NCBI RefSeq assembly: GCF_019966575.1
Contig: NZ_JAINFK010000005.1
Span: forward strand, 319,431 to 383,430
DNA length: 64,000 nt
Origin: Oricola cellulosilytica
GTDB lineage: Bacteria; Pseudomonadota; Alphaproteobacteria; Rhizobiales; Rhizobiaceae
Direction of reading: 5' to 3'
The notes below the pieces were generated by a model. That model was not told the DNA's origin. It did not search any database and saw only the letters and a program-made list of their open reading frames with translations. The stretch's first letter is position 1. Every line of letters begins with the position of its first letter. Positions 51,819 to 60,705 of this stretch are shown piece by piece. The translations under genes and the position numbers were made by a program.

Positions 51819-51958
51819 TCACCGCTTCCTCTCTTTCGCTGTGGCCTCGCCCGCCCGGAAGTGCCCAAACATACACAGTCATTTTTTTCCGGGATTGGCA
51901 CCGTTCAAGATCTCTGCATTTTCCGGCACTTAACGAGTTTTCGCGGGAAACACCATGC

Positions 51959-52014
51959 GCAAACGTTTGCATAACTGTGTGCAAACGTTTGCATAACCGT
52001 GTGCAAACGTTTGC
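51959..52014. promoter_or_regulatory. Three perfect tandem LacI-type operators
   Basis: The 12-base palindrome GCAAACGTTTGC occurs three times, at 51959-51970, 51981-51992 and 52003-52014, exactly 22 bases apart, so all three lie on nearly the same face of the helix. Spacers are also alike (ATAACTGTGT and ATAACCGTGT). The array lies 60 bases upstream of lacI and 141 bases upstream of the divergent AGE epimerase. It fits the central-CG palindrome bound by LacI-family proteins. Confidence 0.85.
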
Positions 52015-52073
52015 ACTAAGGATTTTTATCCGATAGAGTGGAACTTGGACCGAAGATCCATGGGAGGAAGCGC

Positions 52074-53111
52074 GTGCCCGACAGCGGCAAGACGCTCAAG
52101 GATGTGGCTGAAAGCCTAGGAATCTCGATTGCGACGGCTTCGCGTGCCCTCGCCGGGCAAGAGCGGATTTCGCTTGAGACCCGCCGCAAGGTCGTACAGG
52201 CCGCGGACAGGATCGGCTACGTCCCGAACCGGGCGGCGCGCGCCCTCGTTTCCGGCCAGACCGGCTTCGTCGGCCTCGTGCTGCCGACGCGCGGCCACGG
52301 GTTCGAGGACCCATTTCTGGGAGAATTCGTCACCGGTCTTGGCGCTGGCCTCTCCGAACACGGAAGTGACCTTTTCCTGACCGCTGTACCGCCAGGCGAA
52401 TCGGAGCTTTCGGTGGTGGAGCACCTCGTGCGGGATGGCCGCGCTGACGGTCTGGTGCTCGCTCGCGTCACCGAGGAAGACCCGCGCGTCAATTTCCTGA
52501 TGCAACGCAGCTTTCCCTTCGTCGCCCATGGCCGGATTCTGAAGACCGAGGCCGGTTACAACTGGCTCGATACCGATGGACGGACGGCCTTTATCGAGGC
52601 CTTCGACCTGCTTTACGCGCATGGCCATCGGCACTTTGCACTTGTCACCATCTCGGAGCCGATGACCTTCAGGCGACAGCGTCTTGACGGTCTGAATGAG
52701 GCTATTGCCCGCACGGACGATCCCACCGTCCGGCTGGCGGTCGCCGCCTCCCCGAGGTTCGACCGTGAGACGCGGGCAAAGGAGATCCAACGCTTGCTCA
52801 CTGCCGCCGATCGGCCGACGGCAATTCTGACCCTTTTCGATGGCTTGGCGATTACCGTTTTGCAGGAAGCCGCTCGTTTGGGGCTCCGCGTTCCAGAGGA
52901 CATTTCGGTCATCGGGTTCGACAACATTCCCACTGCCGAACATGTGCCACCTGGACTGACCACTTTCGACACCGGAATTCATGATTCCGCCCAAGAGATG
53001 GCCGGCATGCTCATGCGCAGCCTGTCGGGGCACAGCAGCAAGCCGGAAACCCGACTGGTCCATCCGCGCCTGGTCTTGCGCGGCAGCCACGGACCGGCGC
53101 CGAAAAACTGA
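52074..53111 (+). CDS. LacI family transcriptional regulator
   Basis: A 345-residue LacI/GalR regulator: helix-turn-helix TLKDVAESLGISIATASRALAGQERISLETRRKVVQAADRIGYVPNRAARALVSG (about residues 7-60) and a periplasmic-binding-protein-like sugar domain with VGLVLPTRGHGFEDPFLGEF, LVLARVTEEDPRVNFL and DISVIGFDNIPTAEHVPPGLTTFDTG. GTG 52074 is preferred to an upstream GTG at 52038 because GGGAGGAAG sits just ahead of it. It controls, with the operators 60 bases upstream, its own gene and probably the divergent epimerase and the ABC operon that follows. Confidence 0.92.
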   Translation: MPDSGKTLKDVAESLGISIATASRALAGQERISLETRRKVVQAADRIGYVPNRAARALVSGQTGFVGLVLPTRGHGFEDPFLGEFVTGLGAGLSEHGSDLFLTAVPPGESELSVVEHLVRDGRADGLVLARVTEEDPRVNFLMQRSFPFVAHGRILKTEAGYNWLDTDGRTAFIEAFDLLYAHGHRHFALVTISEPMTFRRQRLDGLNEAIARTDDPTVRLAVAASPRFDRETRAKEIQRLLTAADRPTAILTLFDGLAITVLQEAARLGLRVPEDISVIGFDNIPTAEHVPPGLTTFDTGIHDSAQEMAGMLMRSLSGHSSKPETRLVHPRLVLRGSHGPAPKN

Positions 53112-53151
53112 ATGCACCATTACCACTACCGACAAACACAGGGAGGTTGAA

Positions 53152-54420
53152 ATGTCTGGTAATCGAAATCGCTCGTTGGGTGCGGCGCTTGCTGCCGTGA
53201 CCACCATCTACTCCGCCGGGGTATTGGCCGAACCACTGTTCTGGTCCACCCAGGCCAATCCGATCGAGGAGACCCAGGCCATGCGCGAGCAAGTCCTTTC
53301 GGGTTTCGAAGGTGGCGTCGACTATCAATCCAGTGAACTCGGTCCATGGCTCACCCGCCTGCAGGCGGAGGCCGGCGCGGGCTCCGGCACGATCGCCGTC
53401 CTCGGCGGCCTGCATGGCCACTTCTCCGGACTTGAGGACAATCTGGCGGACTTGGGCGACATCGACTCGAGCGCGGTCAAATCCGCGTTGCTCGAACTGG
53501 GCACCCTTGGGACCGCCGAGCAGAAATACATCCCCTGGATGCAGGCCACCTACATCATGGCCGCCAACAAGAAGGCGCTGGAGTTCCTGCCGGACGGCGC
53601 GGAGTTGAATGCGCTCACCTACGACCAGTTCGTGGACTGGATGAAGGCCATGGCGGAAGCCACCGGAGGGCCGAAATTCGGCTTCCCCGCCGGTCCCAAG
53701 GGACTCAAGCACCGGTTCTTCCAAGGCTACCTTATCCCTTCCTACACCGGATCGATGGTTACGAAATTCCGCTCGGAGGAAGCCGCCGCGGCTTGGGAGA
53801 AATTCCGCGAGCTTTGGCAGTTTACGAGTCCCGCTTCGCCCAACTACAGCTTCATGCAGGAGCAGTTGGTGAGCGAGGAGGTCTGGGTCGCGTGGGATCA
53901 TACCGCCCGGCTTGCCGATGCCTTCAACGAGCGTCCCGATGATTTCGTCGCCTTCGCGCCACCGGCAGGTCCGGCCGGACGTGCTTTCATGCCGGTCGTT
54001 GCGGGAGTAGCGGTTCCGACCACTGCCCCCGACATGGACGCCTCCAAGGCACTGGTGGCGTACATGCTCAAGCCCGAAACACAGATCGCGACGCTGCGGG
54101 CCACCAACTTCTTCCCGGTGGTCGATGTTGCCTTGCCGGATGACATGCCGGCCTCTGTGCGTCTCTCCGGCGAGGCGATCGCCGCGGCAACGGCGGCGTC
54201 TGATGCAATGCCTGCCCTGCTTCCGGTGGGACTCGGTGACCTCGGCGGCCAGTTCAACCAGGTCTACATCGACACCTTCGAGCGCATCATTCTTGCCGGA
54301 CAGGATATTCCGGCAGTGCTCGATCAGCAGGGCGACGCGCTTGCCGCAATCGTCGAACAAGCCGCGGCTCCCTGCTGGGCGCCGGATGAGCCCTCCGACG
54401 GCCCCTGCCCCGTCGACTGA
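53152..54420 (+). CDS. ABC sugar transporter, substrate-binding protein
   Basis: A 422-residue exported solute-binding protein of the extracellular type 1 (carbohydrate) family. Signal peptide MSGNRNRSLGAALAAVTTIYSAGVLAEP, then ATYIMAANKKALEFLPDGAELNALTYDQFVDWMKAMAEAT at about residues 135-175 and the hinge region with PAGPAGRAFMPVVAGVAVPTTAPDMDASKALVAYML. GGGAGG is eight bases ahead of ATG 53152. It starts 40 bases after lacI and precedes two permeases and an ATPase, so it defines the importer. Ligand unknown. Confidence 0.9.
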   Translation: MSGNRNRSLGAALAAVTTIYSAGVLAEPLFWSTQANPIEETQAMREQVLSGFEGGVDYQSSELGPWLTRLQAEAGAGSGTIAVLGGLHGHFSGLEDNLADLGDIDSSAVKSALLELGTLGTAEQKYIPWMQATYIMAANKKALEFLPDGAELNALTYDQFVDWMKAMAEATGGPKFGFPAGPKGLKHRFFQGYLIPSYTGSMVTKFRSEEAAAAWEKFRELWQFTSPASPNYSFMQEQLVSEEVWVAWDHTARLADAFNERPDDFVAFAPPAGPAGRAFMPVVAGVAVPTTAPDMDASKALVAYMLKPETQIATLRATNFFPVVDVALPDDMPASVRLSGEAIAAATAASDAMPALLPVGLGDLGGQFNQVYIDTFERIILAGQDIPAVLDQQGDALAAIVEQAAAPCWAPDEPSDGPCPVD

Positions 54421-54477
54421 CCCAGACCTGACGGCCAAGGGAGAGCGCCCTGCGCTCTCCCATACTGCTCGCGGAGG

Positions 54478-55329
54478 ATGCCGCCATTGCCACGCCTTTT
54501 GCCCTATTTGCTGCTGCTTCCGGCCACGGCGTTCCTGTGCGTCTTTTTCCTCTACCCGTTCGTTCTTGTGGCGATGGAATCCGTCACACGTGAGGGGTCC
54601 TATTCCCTCGACAATTTCCAGCGGATGGTCTCACACTGGAAATTCGGCACTGCCATGCGCAACACGCTGCTGCTTGCTGCGGTCGTCGTTCCGGTCCAGT
54701 TGGCCTTGTCGCTCGCGATGGCCAGCGTCGTCACCAAACTCTCGACCGGCCGCAGCACCCTTCTCTACATCTTCGCGATCCCGCTCGGGATTTCGGACCT
54801 GGCCGCCGGCCTGATCTGGCTTGCGATATTCGAGCAGACCGGTTTTCTCAATTCCGCCCTGTACGGACTGGGGGTGATTGAGCAACCCGTGCTGTTCCTC
54901 AGCTATCAGAACCCGATGGTTATTTTCGCCGCCATCGCGCTTGCGGAAATATGGCGAGCGACGGCGATCATGATGGTCATCCTTGTCGCCGGCATGGGAT
55001 TGATCCCGAAGGAATACGGCGAGGCCGCCGAGGTCTTCGGTGCCACCGCCTGGCAGCGGTTTCGAAAGGTTACCCTGCCGATGCTCAAGCCCAGCCTCCA
55101 GACCGCGCTGATCCTGCGCGTCATCCTCGCCTTCGAGGTTTTCGCGGTGGTGATCGCGCTCGGCGGGACGAACTTCCCGGTCCTGATGGAAGAAACCTTC
55201 CAGTGGCAGTTCACCCTGCAGGACAGGGGCGTCGCCGCCGCTTATGCCATGGTAATCCTAGGGATTTCCGTCGCCTTCACCATCCTCATTCTTCGGCTTC
55301 TGCATGTTCCAAAGGGGGCGAGGGTATGA
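54478..55329 (+). CDS. ABC sugar transporter permease (MalF-type)
   Basis: A 283-residue permease with six helices, starting MPPLPRLLPYLLLLPATAFLCVFFLYPFVLVAMESV. The ABC-ATPase contact loop (EAA motif) is EYGEAAEVFGATAWQRFRKVTLPMLKPSLQTAL at about residues 177-209. A GGAGG site directly precedes the ATG. It is 57 bases downstream of the binding protein and overlaps the second permease by four bases. Confidence 0.92.
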   Translation: MPPLPRLLPYLLLLPATAFLCVFFLYPFVLVAMESVTREGSYSLDNFQRMVSHWKFGTAMRNTLLLAAVVVPVQLALSLAMASVVTKLSTGRSTLLYIFAIPLGISDLAAGLIWLAIFEQTGFLNSALYGLGVIEQPVLFLSYQNPMVIFAAIALAEIWRATAIMMVILVAGMGLIPKEYGEAAEVFGATAWQRFRKVTLPMLKPSLQTALILRVILAFEVFAVVIALGGTNFPVLMEETFQWQFTLQDRGVAAAYAMVILGISVAFTILILRLLHVPKGARV

Positions 55330-56171
55330 CCACCGCGACCGATACGGTTTCCGTGACCCGTGACGAGGTCCGCAGCGCCAGCAAGTGGCTGTTCGTCGCC
55401 GGCGTGGTGATGCTCTGCATCTGGGTGCTGTTGCCGATCTATTTCCTGATGATCAACGCCCTTTCCTCGCCCGAGGAAGTGACCTCGTTCCCGAAACGGA
55501 TGTTCCCGTCTTTCGATCTTGCGTCGGTGACGTTCTTCTTCAAGTTCCAGGGGGTTCTGCGCGCGTTGTGGAATTCCGTACAGGTGGCAAGCCTTACGAT
55601 GATCCTTGCGATCGGTCTCGGTGCGCCGGCCGGCTACGCCTTGTCGCGGTTCGACTTTCGCGGAAAGGAAGCGTTCCGCTTCCTGGTGATCATGACACGG
55701 GCGTTCCCCCTCCCCCTCCTGGCGCTCCCGTTGGCGATCATGTTCATACGCACAGGACTGGACGACACCATTTTGGGCCTGGCGCTGGTCCACGCCACAC
55801 TGGCGTTGCCGTTTGCAGTGCTGATCACCTTTTCGCTGTTTTCCGGCATCCCGGTCGAACTGGAAGAAGCGGCGTGGACGCTGGGCTGCACCCGAATCCA
55901 GGCGTTCTACAAGGTAATTCTTCCACTGGCATTGCCCGGCATCGCCGCCTCGGCGGTCTTCGCCTTCGTCATCTCGTGGAACGAAGTATTCGCCGCCGCC
56001 GTGCTCACGATCCAGAACCGCACTCTCACGGCGTTTCTGTTGCAGAGCCTCGACGTATCGCCGCTGCCGCTAAAATTCGCGGGCGGCGCGATGCTGGTTC
56101 TTCCGGCTTTGATCTTCATCTTCGCCGTCCGCAAATACCTGTTCGCGATGTGGGGCATCGCAAACCGCTAG
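55326..56171 (+). CDS. ABC sugar transporter permease (MalG-type)
   Basis: A 281-residue permease. The N-terminal region (VRSASKWLFVAGVVMLCIWVLLPIYFLMINALSSPEEV) and the EAA loop (ELEEAAWTLGCTRIQAFYKVILPLALPGIAASAVFAF, about residues 180-216) match MalG-type permeases. It begins at ATG 55326, overlapping the preceding stop (ATGA). The ATPase follows after 24 bases. Confidence 0.92.
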   Translation: MTTATDTVSVTRDEVRSASKWLFVAGVVMLCIWVLLPIYFLMINALSSPEEVTSFPKRMFPSFDLASVTFFFKFQGVLRALWNSVQVASLTMILAIGLGAPAGYALSRFDFRGKEAFRFLVIMTRAFPLPLLALPLAIMFIRTGLDDTILGLALVHATLALPFAVLITFSLFSGIPVELEEAAWTLGCTRIQAFYKVILPLALPGIAASAVFAFVISWNEVFAAAVLTIQNRTLTAFLLQSLDVSPLPLKFAGGAMLVLPALIFIFAVRKYLFAMWGIANR

Positions 56172-56195
56172 GAAGTTCGACTTAGGAAGCTCGAC

Positions 56196-57239
56196 ATGGC
56201 TGAAATTCGTATCAAGAACGTGGCGAAACAGTTCGGCGCCTTCACCGCATTGCATTCGGTGGACATGACGATCCGCGACCGGGAATTCATGGTCCTCCTC
56301 GGGGCATCCGGATGCGGAAAGACGACGCTCCTGCGGATCATCGCCGGCCTGGAGACCCCAAGCCAGGGCGAGGTCTGGATCGGAGACAGGCGGGTCGACA
56401 AGCTCCCGCCCCGCGAGCGCGGGATCGCCATGGTGTTTCAGAACTACGCGGTATTCCCCCACCTCACGGTGTTCGAGAACATCGCGTTCGGCTTGCGGAT
56501 GGCCAAGCTTCCGCAGAGCGAGGTCGACCGCCGGGTGAAACGCACAGCCGAATTGATGCACATTGAACAGTTGCTGAAGCGCTACTCGGGCCAGTTGTCC
56601 GGCGGCCAACGCCAGCGGGTCGCCGTGGCGCGGGCGCTGGCGATGGAGCCGGACGTCATCCTGATGGACGAGCCGCTGTCGAACCTCGACGCGCTGCTGC
56701 GCCTCGAGATGCGCGCCGAACTGAAGGGGGTGCTTGCGGAAAGCAAGACCACGACGATCTACGTCACCCACGATCAGGTCGAAGCAATGTCGCTGGCCGA
56801 CCGGATCTCGGTGATGAATGGCGGCTACATCGTCCAGTCCGCCGACCCGGTTGAGGTTTACCGCAACCCGGCGGCGCGCTTCGTGGGCAGTTTCATAGGC
56901 AATCCGCCGATGAACTTCCTGCCCGCAACCCGCGCCGGAACGAACCAGTGGACCGTCGCCGGACGGGTCGTCCCCGGCCCCAACGCTCCGCGCGACCGCA
57001 TCGAGTTTGCCATACGCCCCGAAGACATGCGTCTTGGCGAAGACGGCATCCCCGCCACCGTCCGCGTGGTCGAGCCGCTCGGCGCGCACACCCTCGTCAC
57101 CACCGACGTTGACGGCTCGATGCTGCGTGCCCTGGTCGATTCCGATCTGAGCGTCGCTCCCGGCGACCACCTGTCGCTGGTGCCCCAGCCGGACCGGGTT
57201 CGCTGGTTCGATCCCGAAACCATGGAAGCTGTGCGATGA
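56196..57239 (+). CDS. ABC sugar transporter ATPase (MsmK/UgpC/MalK type)
   Basis: A 347-residue ATP-binding subunit: Walker A GASGCGKTT at residues 36-44, signature LSGGQRQR at 134-141, Walker B VILMDEPLSNLDA at 154-166, and a C-terminal TOBE-type domain from about residue 240 (FAIRPEDMRLGEDGIPATVRVVEPLGAHTLVTTDV). The start is just after the second permease and the stop overlaps the glycosidase start by four bases, so all are one transcript. Confidence 0.94.
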   Translation: MAEIRIKNVAKQFGAFTALHSVDMTIRDREFMVLLGASGCGKTTLLRIIAGLETPSQGEVWIGDRRVDKLPPRERGIAMVFQNYAVFPHLTVFENIAFGLRMAKLPQSEVDRRVKRTAELMHIEQLLKRYSGQLSGGQRQRVAVARALAMEPDVILMDEPLSNLDALLRLEMRAELKGVLAESKTTTIYVTHDQVEAMSLADRISVMNGGYIVQSADPVEVYRNPAARFVGSFIGNPPMNFLPATRAGTNQWTVAGRVVPGPNAPRDRIEFAIRPEDMRLGEDGIPATVRVVEPLGAHTLVTTDVDGSMLRALVDSDLSVAPGDHLSLVPQPDRVRWFDPETMEAVR

Positions 57240-58516
57240 GCGATGTCCAGACGCTGAGCCGGGATGCAGTCGACGTCCTGCGCGAGAACGATCGCGGCAA
57301 CTATACGGTGCCTACAAAGGGGCTCTATCCCTTCCAGTGGAACTGGGATTCCTGTCTGACCGCTCTCGGGCTGTGGCACGTCGACGAGGATCGGGCCTGG
57401 CGGGAGATCGAGACGCTGTTCGCGCATCAATGGCCGGACGGCATGGTCCCGCACATCATCTTCCATGTCGACGACGACGGCTATTTTCCGGGCCCCTCGA
57501 TCTGGGCGACCGGGCGCCCGACACCAACCTCCGGCATCACCCAGCCGCCCGTCGCGGGATTCGCGGTACGCAGGCTCTGGGACCGCGCCAGAAACCACGA
57601 CGTCCTTTCCAGACGGGTGAAGGCGCTGTTGCCGAAGGTCGCGGCATGGCACCGCTGGTTCTTCGCCAACAGGGACCCGCAAGGCGAAGGGCTCGTCGCA
57701 CTCCTGCACCCCTGGGAATCGGGCCGCGACAATTCGATCGACTGGGACGAGGCCTTCGAACGCGTGCCGACGGAAGGAATCGCGCCCTACATCCGGCGGG
57801 ACACCCAGCACGCCGCCCCCGCTCACCGTCCGACGAAGGATCAGTACGACCGCTATCTCTGGCTGGTCGAGCATTTTCGCGGGCTCGGCTGGGACAACGC
57901 AAAGCTGCACGACGCATCGCCGTTTCAGATCGTCGACCCTGGCTTCAACGCCATCCTGCTCCGCTCCTGCACGGACCTGGCGGACCTTGCCGAAGCTCTC
58001 GGCGAAACGGCGATCGCTGCGGAAAACCGCGAGTTCGCCCGGCGCGGTCTAGCGGGGATGGAAAGCCTGTGGAGTTCGGCGCGTGGTCAGTACCTCTGCC
58101 GCGACCGGACCACTGGCGCGCTTGTCGAAAGCGCCTCGATCGGCGGTTTGCTGGCGGCCTTCGCCGCGATCCCCGGCGGACGGGCCAGGACAATCGCGGC
58201 GACGATCGAAACGCTGGCCGCCAAGGCGCGGTTTATCGTGCCGAGTCACAATCCCGACGACCCGCGCTTCGACGCCCGGCGTTACTGGCGCGGCCCGGTC
58301 TGGCTGATCGTCAACTACATGATCGCCGACGGGCTCGCACGCGCAGGGGCCGTGGCAACCGCGGAGCGGATCAGCGCCTCCAGCCTCGACCTCATCCGCG
58401 AAAGCGGCTTCGCCGAATACTACGACCCCACCGACGGTGCACCGCTCGGTGGCGGCAGCTTCACCTGGACGGCGGCAATGGTTCTGGAAATTCTCAACCC
58501 GCGAACAGGCGCGTGA
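57236..58516 (+). CDS. GH63/MGH-like glycoside hydrolase
   Basis: A 426-residue cytoplasmic (alpha/alpha)6-barrel glycosidase with no signal peptide. Family landmarks are FQWNWDSCLTALGLWHVD at residues 33-50, HPWESGRDNSIDWD at 158-171 (the usual position of the catalytic acid), YWRGPVWLIVNYMIADGLARAG at about 345, and FAEYYDPTDGAPLGGGSFTWTAA from residue 392 (the catalytic base Glu394). These fit the MGH1-like group of GH63, which includes mannosylglycerate and glucosylglycerate hydrolases. Translationally coupled to the ABC importer, so it probably hydrolyses the imported glycoside. The exact substrate is not shown. Confidence 0.78.
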   Translation: MSDVQTLSRDAVDVLRENDRGNYTVPTKGLYPFQWNWDSCLTALGLWHVDEDRAWREIETLFAHQWPDGMVPHIIFHVDDDGYFPGPSIWATGRPTPTSGITQPPVAGFAVRRLWDRARNHDVLSRRVKALLPKVAAWHRWFFANRDPQGEGLVALLHPWESGRDNSIDWDEAFERVPTEGIAPYIRRDTQHAAPAHRPTKDQYDRYLWLVEHFRGLGWDNAKLHDASPFQIVDPGFNAILLRSCTDLADLAEALGETAIAAENREFARRGLAGMESLWSSARGQYLCRDRTTGALVESASIGGLLAAFAAIPGGRARTIAATIETLAAKARFIVPSHNPDDPRFDARRYWRGPVWLIVNYMIADGLARAGAVATAERISASSLDLIRESGFAEYYDPTDGAPLGGGSFTWTAAMVLEILNPRTGA

Positions 58517-58606
58517 CGAAGCGTCGTCTGGAGGGCCGCTTCCACACAAGCTGGCGACGCTGCAGTCCGGCTCAGGCACGGCTTGAGTTTTTCAAAAATC
58601 CGGAGT

Positions 58607-58641
58607 AATTTTCAAGCCGTTTCGCAAATGTTTTGAAAATT
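58607..58641. promoter_or_regulatory. Inverted repeat upstream of lysR, probable autoregulatory site
   Basis: AATTTTCAA (58607-58615) and TTGAAAATT (58633-58641) are exact reverse complements separated by 17 bases and end five bases before the lysR start codon. The right arm with its flank (TTTTGAAAATTGGCC, 58631-58645) reappears with one change at 59639-59653 upstream of the aminohydrolase gene. Confidence 0.5.
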
Positions 58642-58646
58642 GGCCC

Positions 58647-59549
58647 GTGTCCTACGTAAACAATCTGAGGACTTTCGTGCGTGCCCACGAACTGGGAAGC
58701 ATGTCGGCCGCAGGAAGGGATCTTCGCATTTCCGCCGCCGTTGCAAGCAGCCGGATCGGCGAACTCGAGAAACATCTGGGTGTCCGCCTGTTTCACAGGA
58801 CAACCCGGTCCCTGAAGCCCACGGAACAGGGCAAGGTTTTTTATGCCGGAGCGACTCGCGTTCTCGACGCGATCGTCGATGCCGAATCCGAGATCGGGGA
58901 GATTACCAAGACGCCCCGCGGCTCCATCTTTATCGCGGCGCCACTCGGTCTCGGCAAGAAACTCGTCGCGCCCTCCATCCCGGCGTTCAAGGAAAAGTAT
59001 CCGGAGCTCAACATTCGCCTGCGCCTGTCGGACCGCAAGATCGACGTTGCCGGCGAAGGTCTCGACCTCGCGCTTGTTCTGGGGGAATTGTCCGACTCGA
59101 ACATGCGCGTTCGGCATATCAGGGACTTCGACCGCGTGCTATGCGCCTCGCCCGGCTATATCGAACGACACGGCAAGCCGGCGCACGGGAACGAGTTGCT
59201 TGAACGCGATCACCAGTGCCTTCTGCTCCGCTATCCTGGCGCAAGCGAGTTTTTCTGGAACCTGTTGGTCGATGGAAAGACAAAGCGGTTCAACGTCGCC
59301 GGCCCCCTGGAGTCCGACGACGGGGACGTGCTGACCGGATGGGCGCTTGCCGGGTGCGGCATCGTCAACAAGCCGCGATTTGAGGTCGACGAACAACTGG
59401 CTTCCGGCGAACTGGTCGAGGTTGCCGGGGAAACGCCCCCCACACCAACGCCATTGTCCTGCGTCTATCCGCACAAGAGATTGCAGGATCCCAAGGCCCG
59501 CCTTTTCATGGACCACATTGTTGAATCCTGCGCGAAGCTTCTGGACTAG
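58647..59549 (+). CDS. LysR family transcriptional regulator
   Basis: A 300-residue LysR regulator: winged helix NNLRTFVRAHELGSMSAAGRDLRISAAVASSRIGELEKHLGVRLFHRTTRSLKPTEQG at about residues 5-62, then an effector-binding domain typical of the AaeR/DsdC-like group. It begins with GTG 58647. It follows the glycosidase by 130 bases but faces the purine/ureide genes, and the shared motif suggests it controls the aminohydrolase gene. Confidence 0.88.
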   Translation: MSYVNNLRTFVRAHELGSMSAAGRDLRISAAVASSRIGELEKHLGVRLFHRTTRSLKPTEQGKVFYAGATRVLDAIVDAESEIGEITKTPRGSIFIAAPLGLGKKLVAPSIPAFKEKYPELNIRLRLSDRKIDVAGEGLDLALVLGELSDSNMRVRHIRDFDRVLCASPGYIERHGKPAHGNELLERDHQCLLLRYPGASEFFWNLLVDGKTKRFNVAGPLESDDGDVLTGWALAGCGIVNKPRFEVDEQLASGELVEVAGETPPTPTPLSCVYPHKRLQDPKARLFMDHIVESCAKLLD

Positions 59550-59638
59550 GGTCAGGCGGAACGCCGAGCCGCGAAAGCAGCGGCGGCTCGTGGGCGAGCT
59601 ATGCTGAACAGGTTTTCCGGAACAGTGTTTCTTATTTT

Positions 59639-59681
59639 TTTTGAAAATAGGCCATGCCTTTTCTGATAAAATGAAAATTCA
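59639..59681 (+). promoter_or_regulatory. LysR-type site candidate ahead of the ureidoglycine aminohydrolase gene
   Basis: TTTTGAAAATAGGCC at 59639-59653 matches the lysR upstream motif at 14 of 15 positions. Eighteen bases further, TGAAAATTCA (59672-59681) contains a near-palindrome of the same TGAAAATT core. The surrounding 270-base gap, 59550-59820, is otherwise AT-rich and free of genes I can support. Confidence 0.45.
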
Positions 59682-59820
59682 AAGATGGCAGCCACAAACA
59701 TGGGGCGCGATTTTTGGAAACTTTCGAAGATCGCGTTGTGAACCGCTGCGAACTCGAAATCGAAACCGCGTGCGACCGGACCGAACGCATCGCCCGCCGT
59801 CATCTCAGGGACACCCCTCC

Positions 59821-60669
59821 ATGCTGGATCAGACAGGGAAACACCGCTCGTACCACAATGTCGAGGGCGGACTGCCGCCGCAAACGCAGCTCATGACCGG
59901 GCGTGCCATTTTCACCGAGGCATATGCTGTGATTCCGGGCGGCGTAATGCGCGACATCGTAACCAGCTATTTTCCCCACTGGTCGAACACCCGCGCATGG
60001 ATCATCGCGCGGCCGTTGTCGGGCTTCGCCGAGACGTTTTCCCAGTACGTCATGGAAGTGAAGCCGGGCGGCGGAAGCCAAAATCCGGAACCGGACGAAG
60101 GCGCCGAGGCCGCGATCTTCGTGACATCCGGGGAATTGACACTCACGATCGCCGGCACCCCGCACATGCTCAAACTCGGCGGCTTCGCCTATATCCCGCC
60201 GGGAATGGCGTGGACCGTCGAAAATCGCGGCAGCCAGGACGCCTGCTTCCACTGGATCCGCAAGCGCTACGACGCCGTCTCTGGGCTCGACGCCCCCGAT
60301 CCCGTCATCGCCAACGAGCGCGAAATCGAGCCTGTTGCGATGCCCGATACCGGGGGCGCGTGGGCAACGACGCGCTTCGTCGATCCGGCTGACCTGCGCC
60401 ACGACATGCATGTCACTATTGTGACCTTCCAGCCGGGGGGCGTGATTCCGTTCGAGGAAACCCACGTCATGGAGCACGGCCTCTACGTCCTCGAAGGCAA
60501 GGCCGTCTACAAGCTGAACACCGACTGGGTTGAGGTCGAGGCCGGTGACTTCATGTGGCTCCGGGCTTTCTGTCCGCAGGCCTGTTATGCGGGAGGTCCC
60601 GGACCTTTTCGCTACCTGCTCTACAAGGACGTGAATCGTCACCCGTCGCTGGGTCGTTATCGGCCCTGA
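59821..60669 (+). CDS. allE: (S)-ureidoglycine aminohydrolase
   Basis: A 282-residue bicupin enzyme that releases ammonia from ureidoglycine in allantoin degradation. It starts MLDQTGKHRSYHNVEGGLPPQTQLMTGRAIFTEAYAVIPGGVMRDIVTSYFPHWSNTRAWIIARPLSGFAETFSQYVMEVKPGG, with the second cupin containing TFQPGGVIPFEETHVMEHGLYVLEGKAVYKLNTDWVEVEAGDFMWLRAFCPQACYAGGPGPFRYLLYKDV, including the metal-site Glu/His cluster. ATG 59821 fits the family length. The LysR-type motif lies upstream. Confidence 0.9.
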   Translation: MLDQTGKHRSYHNVEGGLPPQTQLMTGRAIFTEAYAVIPGGVMRDIVTSYFPHWSNTRAWIIARPLSGFAETFSQYVMEVKPGGGSQNPEPDEGAEAAIFVTSGELTLTIAGTPHMLKLGGFAYIPPGMAWTVENRGSQDACFHWIRKRYDAVSGLDAPDPVIANEREIEPVAMPDTGGAWATTRFVDPADLRHDMHVTIVTFQPGGVIPFEETHVMEHGLYVLEGKAVYKLNTDWVEVEAGDFMWLRAFCPQACYAGGPGPFRYLLYKDVNRHPSLGRYRP

Positions 60670-60705
60670 CGGCAAGCGTCATCAACCGTGTGACGCGCGC
60701 GACGG

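Noticed and set aside
53011-54438. A 475-codon reverse-strand frame over the sugar-binding protein gene
   Set aside because: The plus strand has a signal peptide, ribosome site and family sequence in an ABC operon. The reverse frame is a composition shadow.
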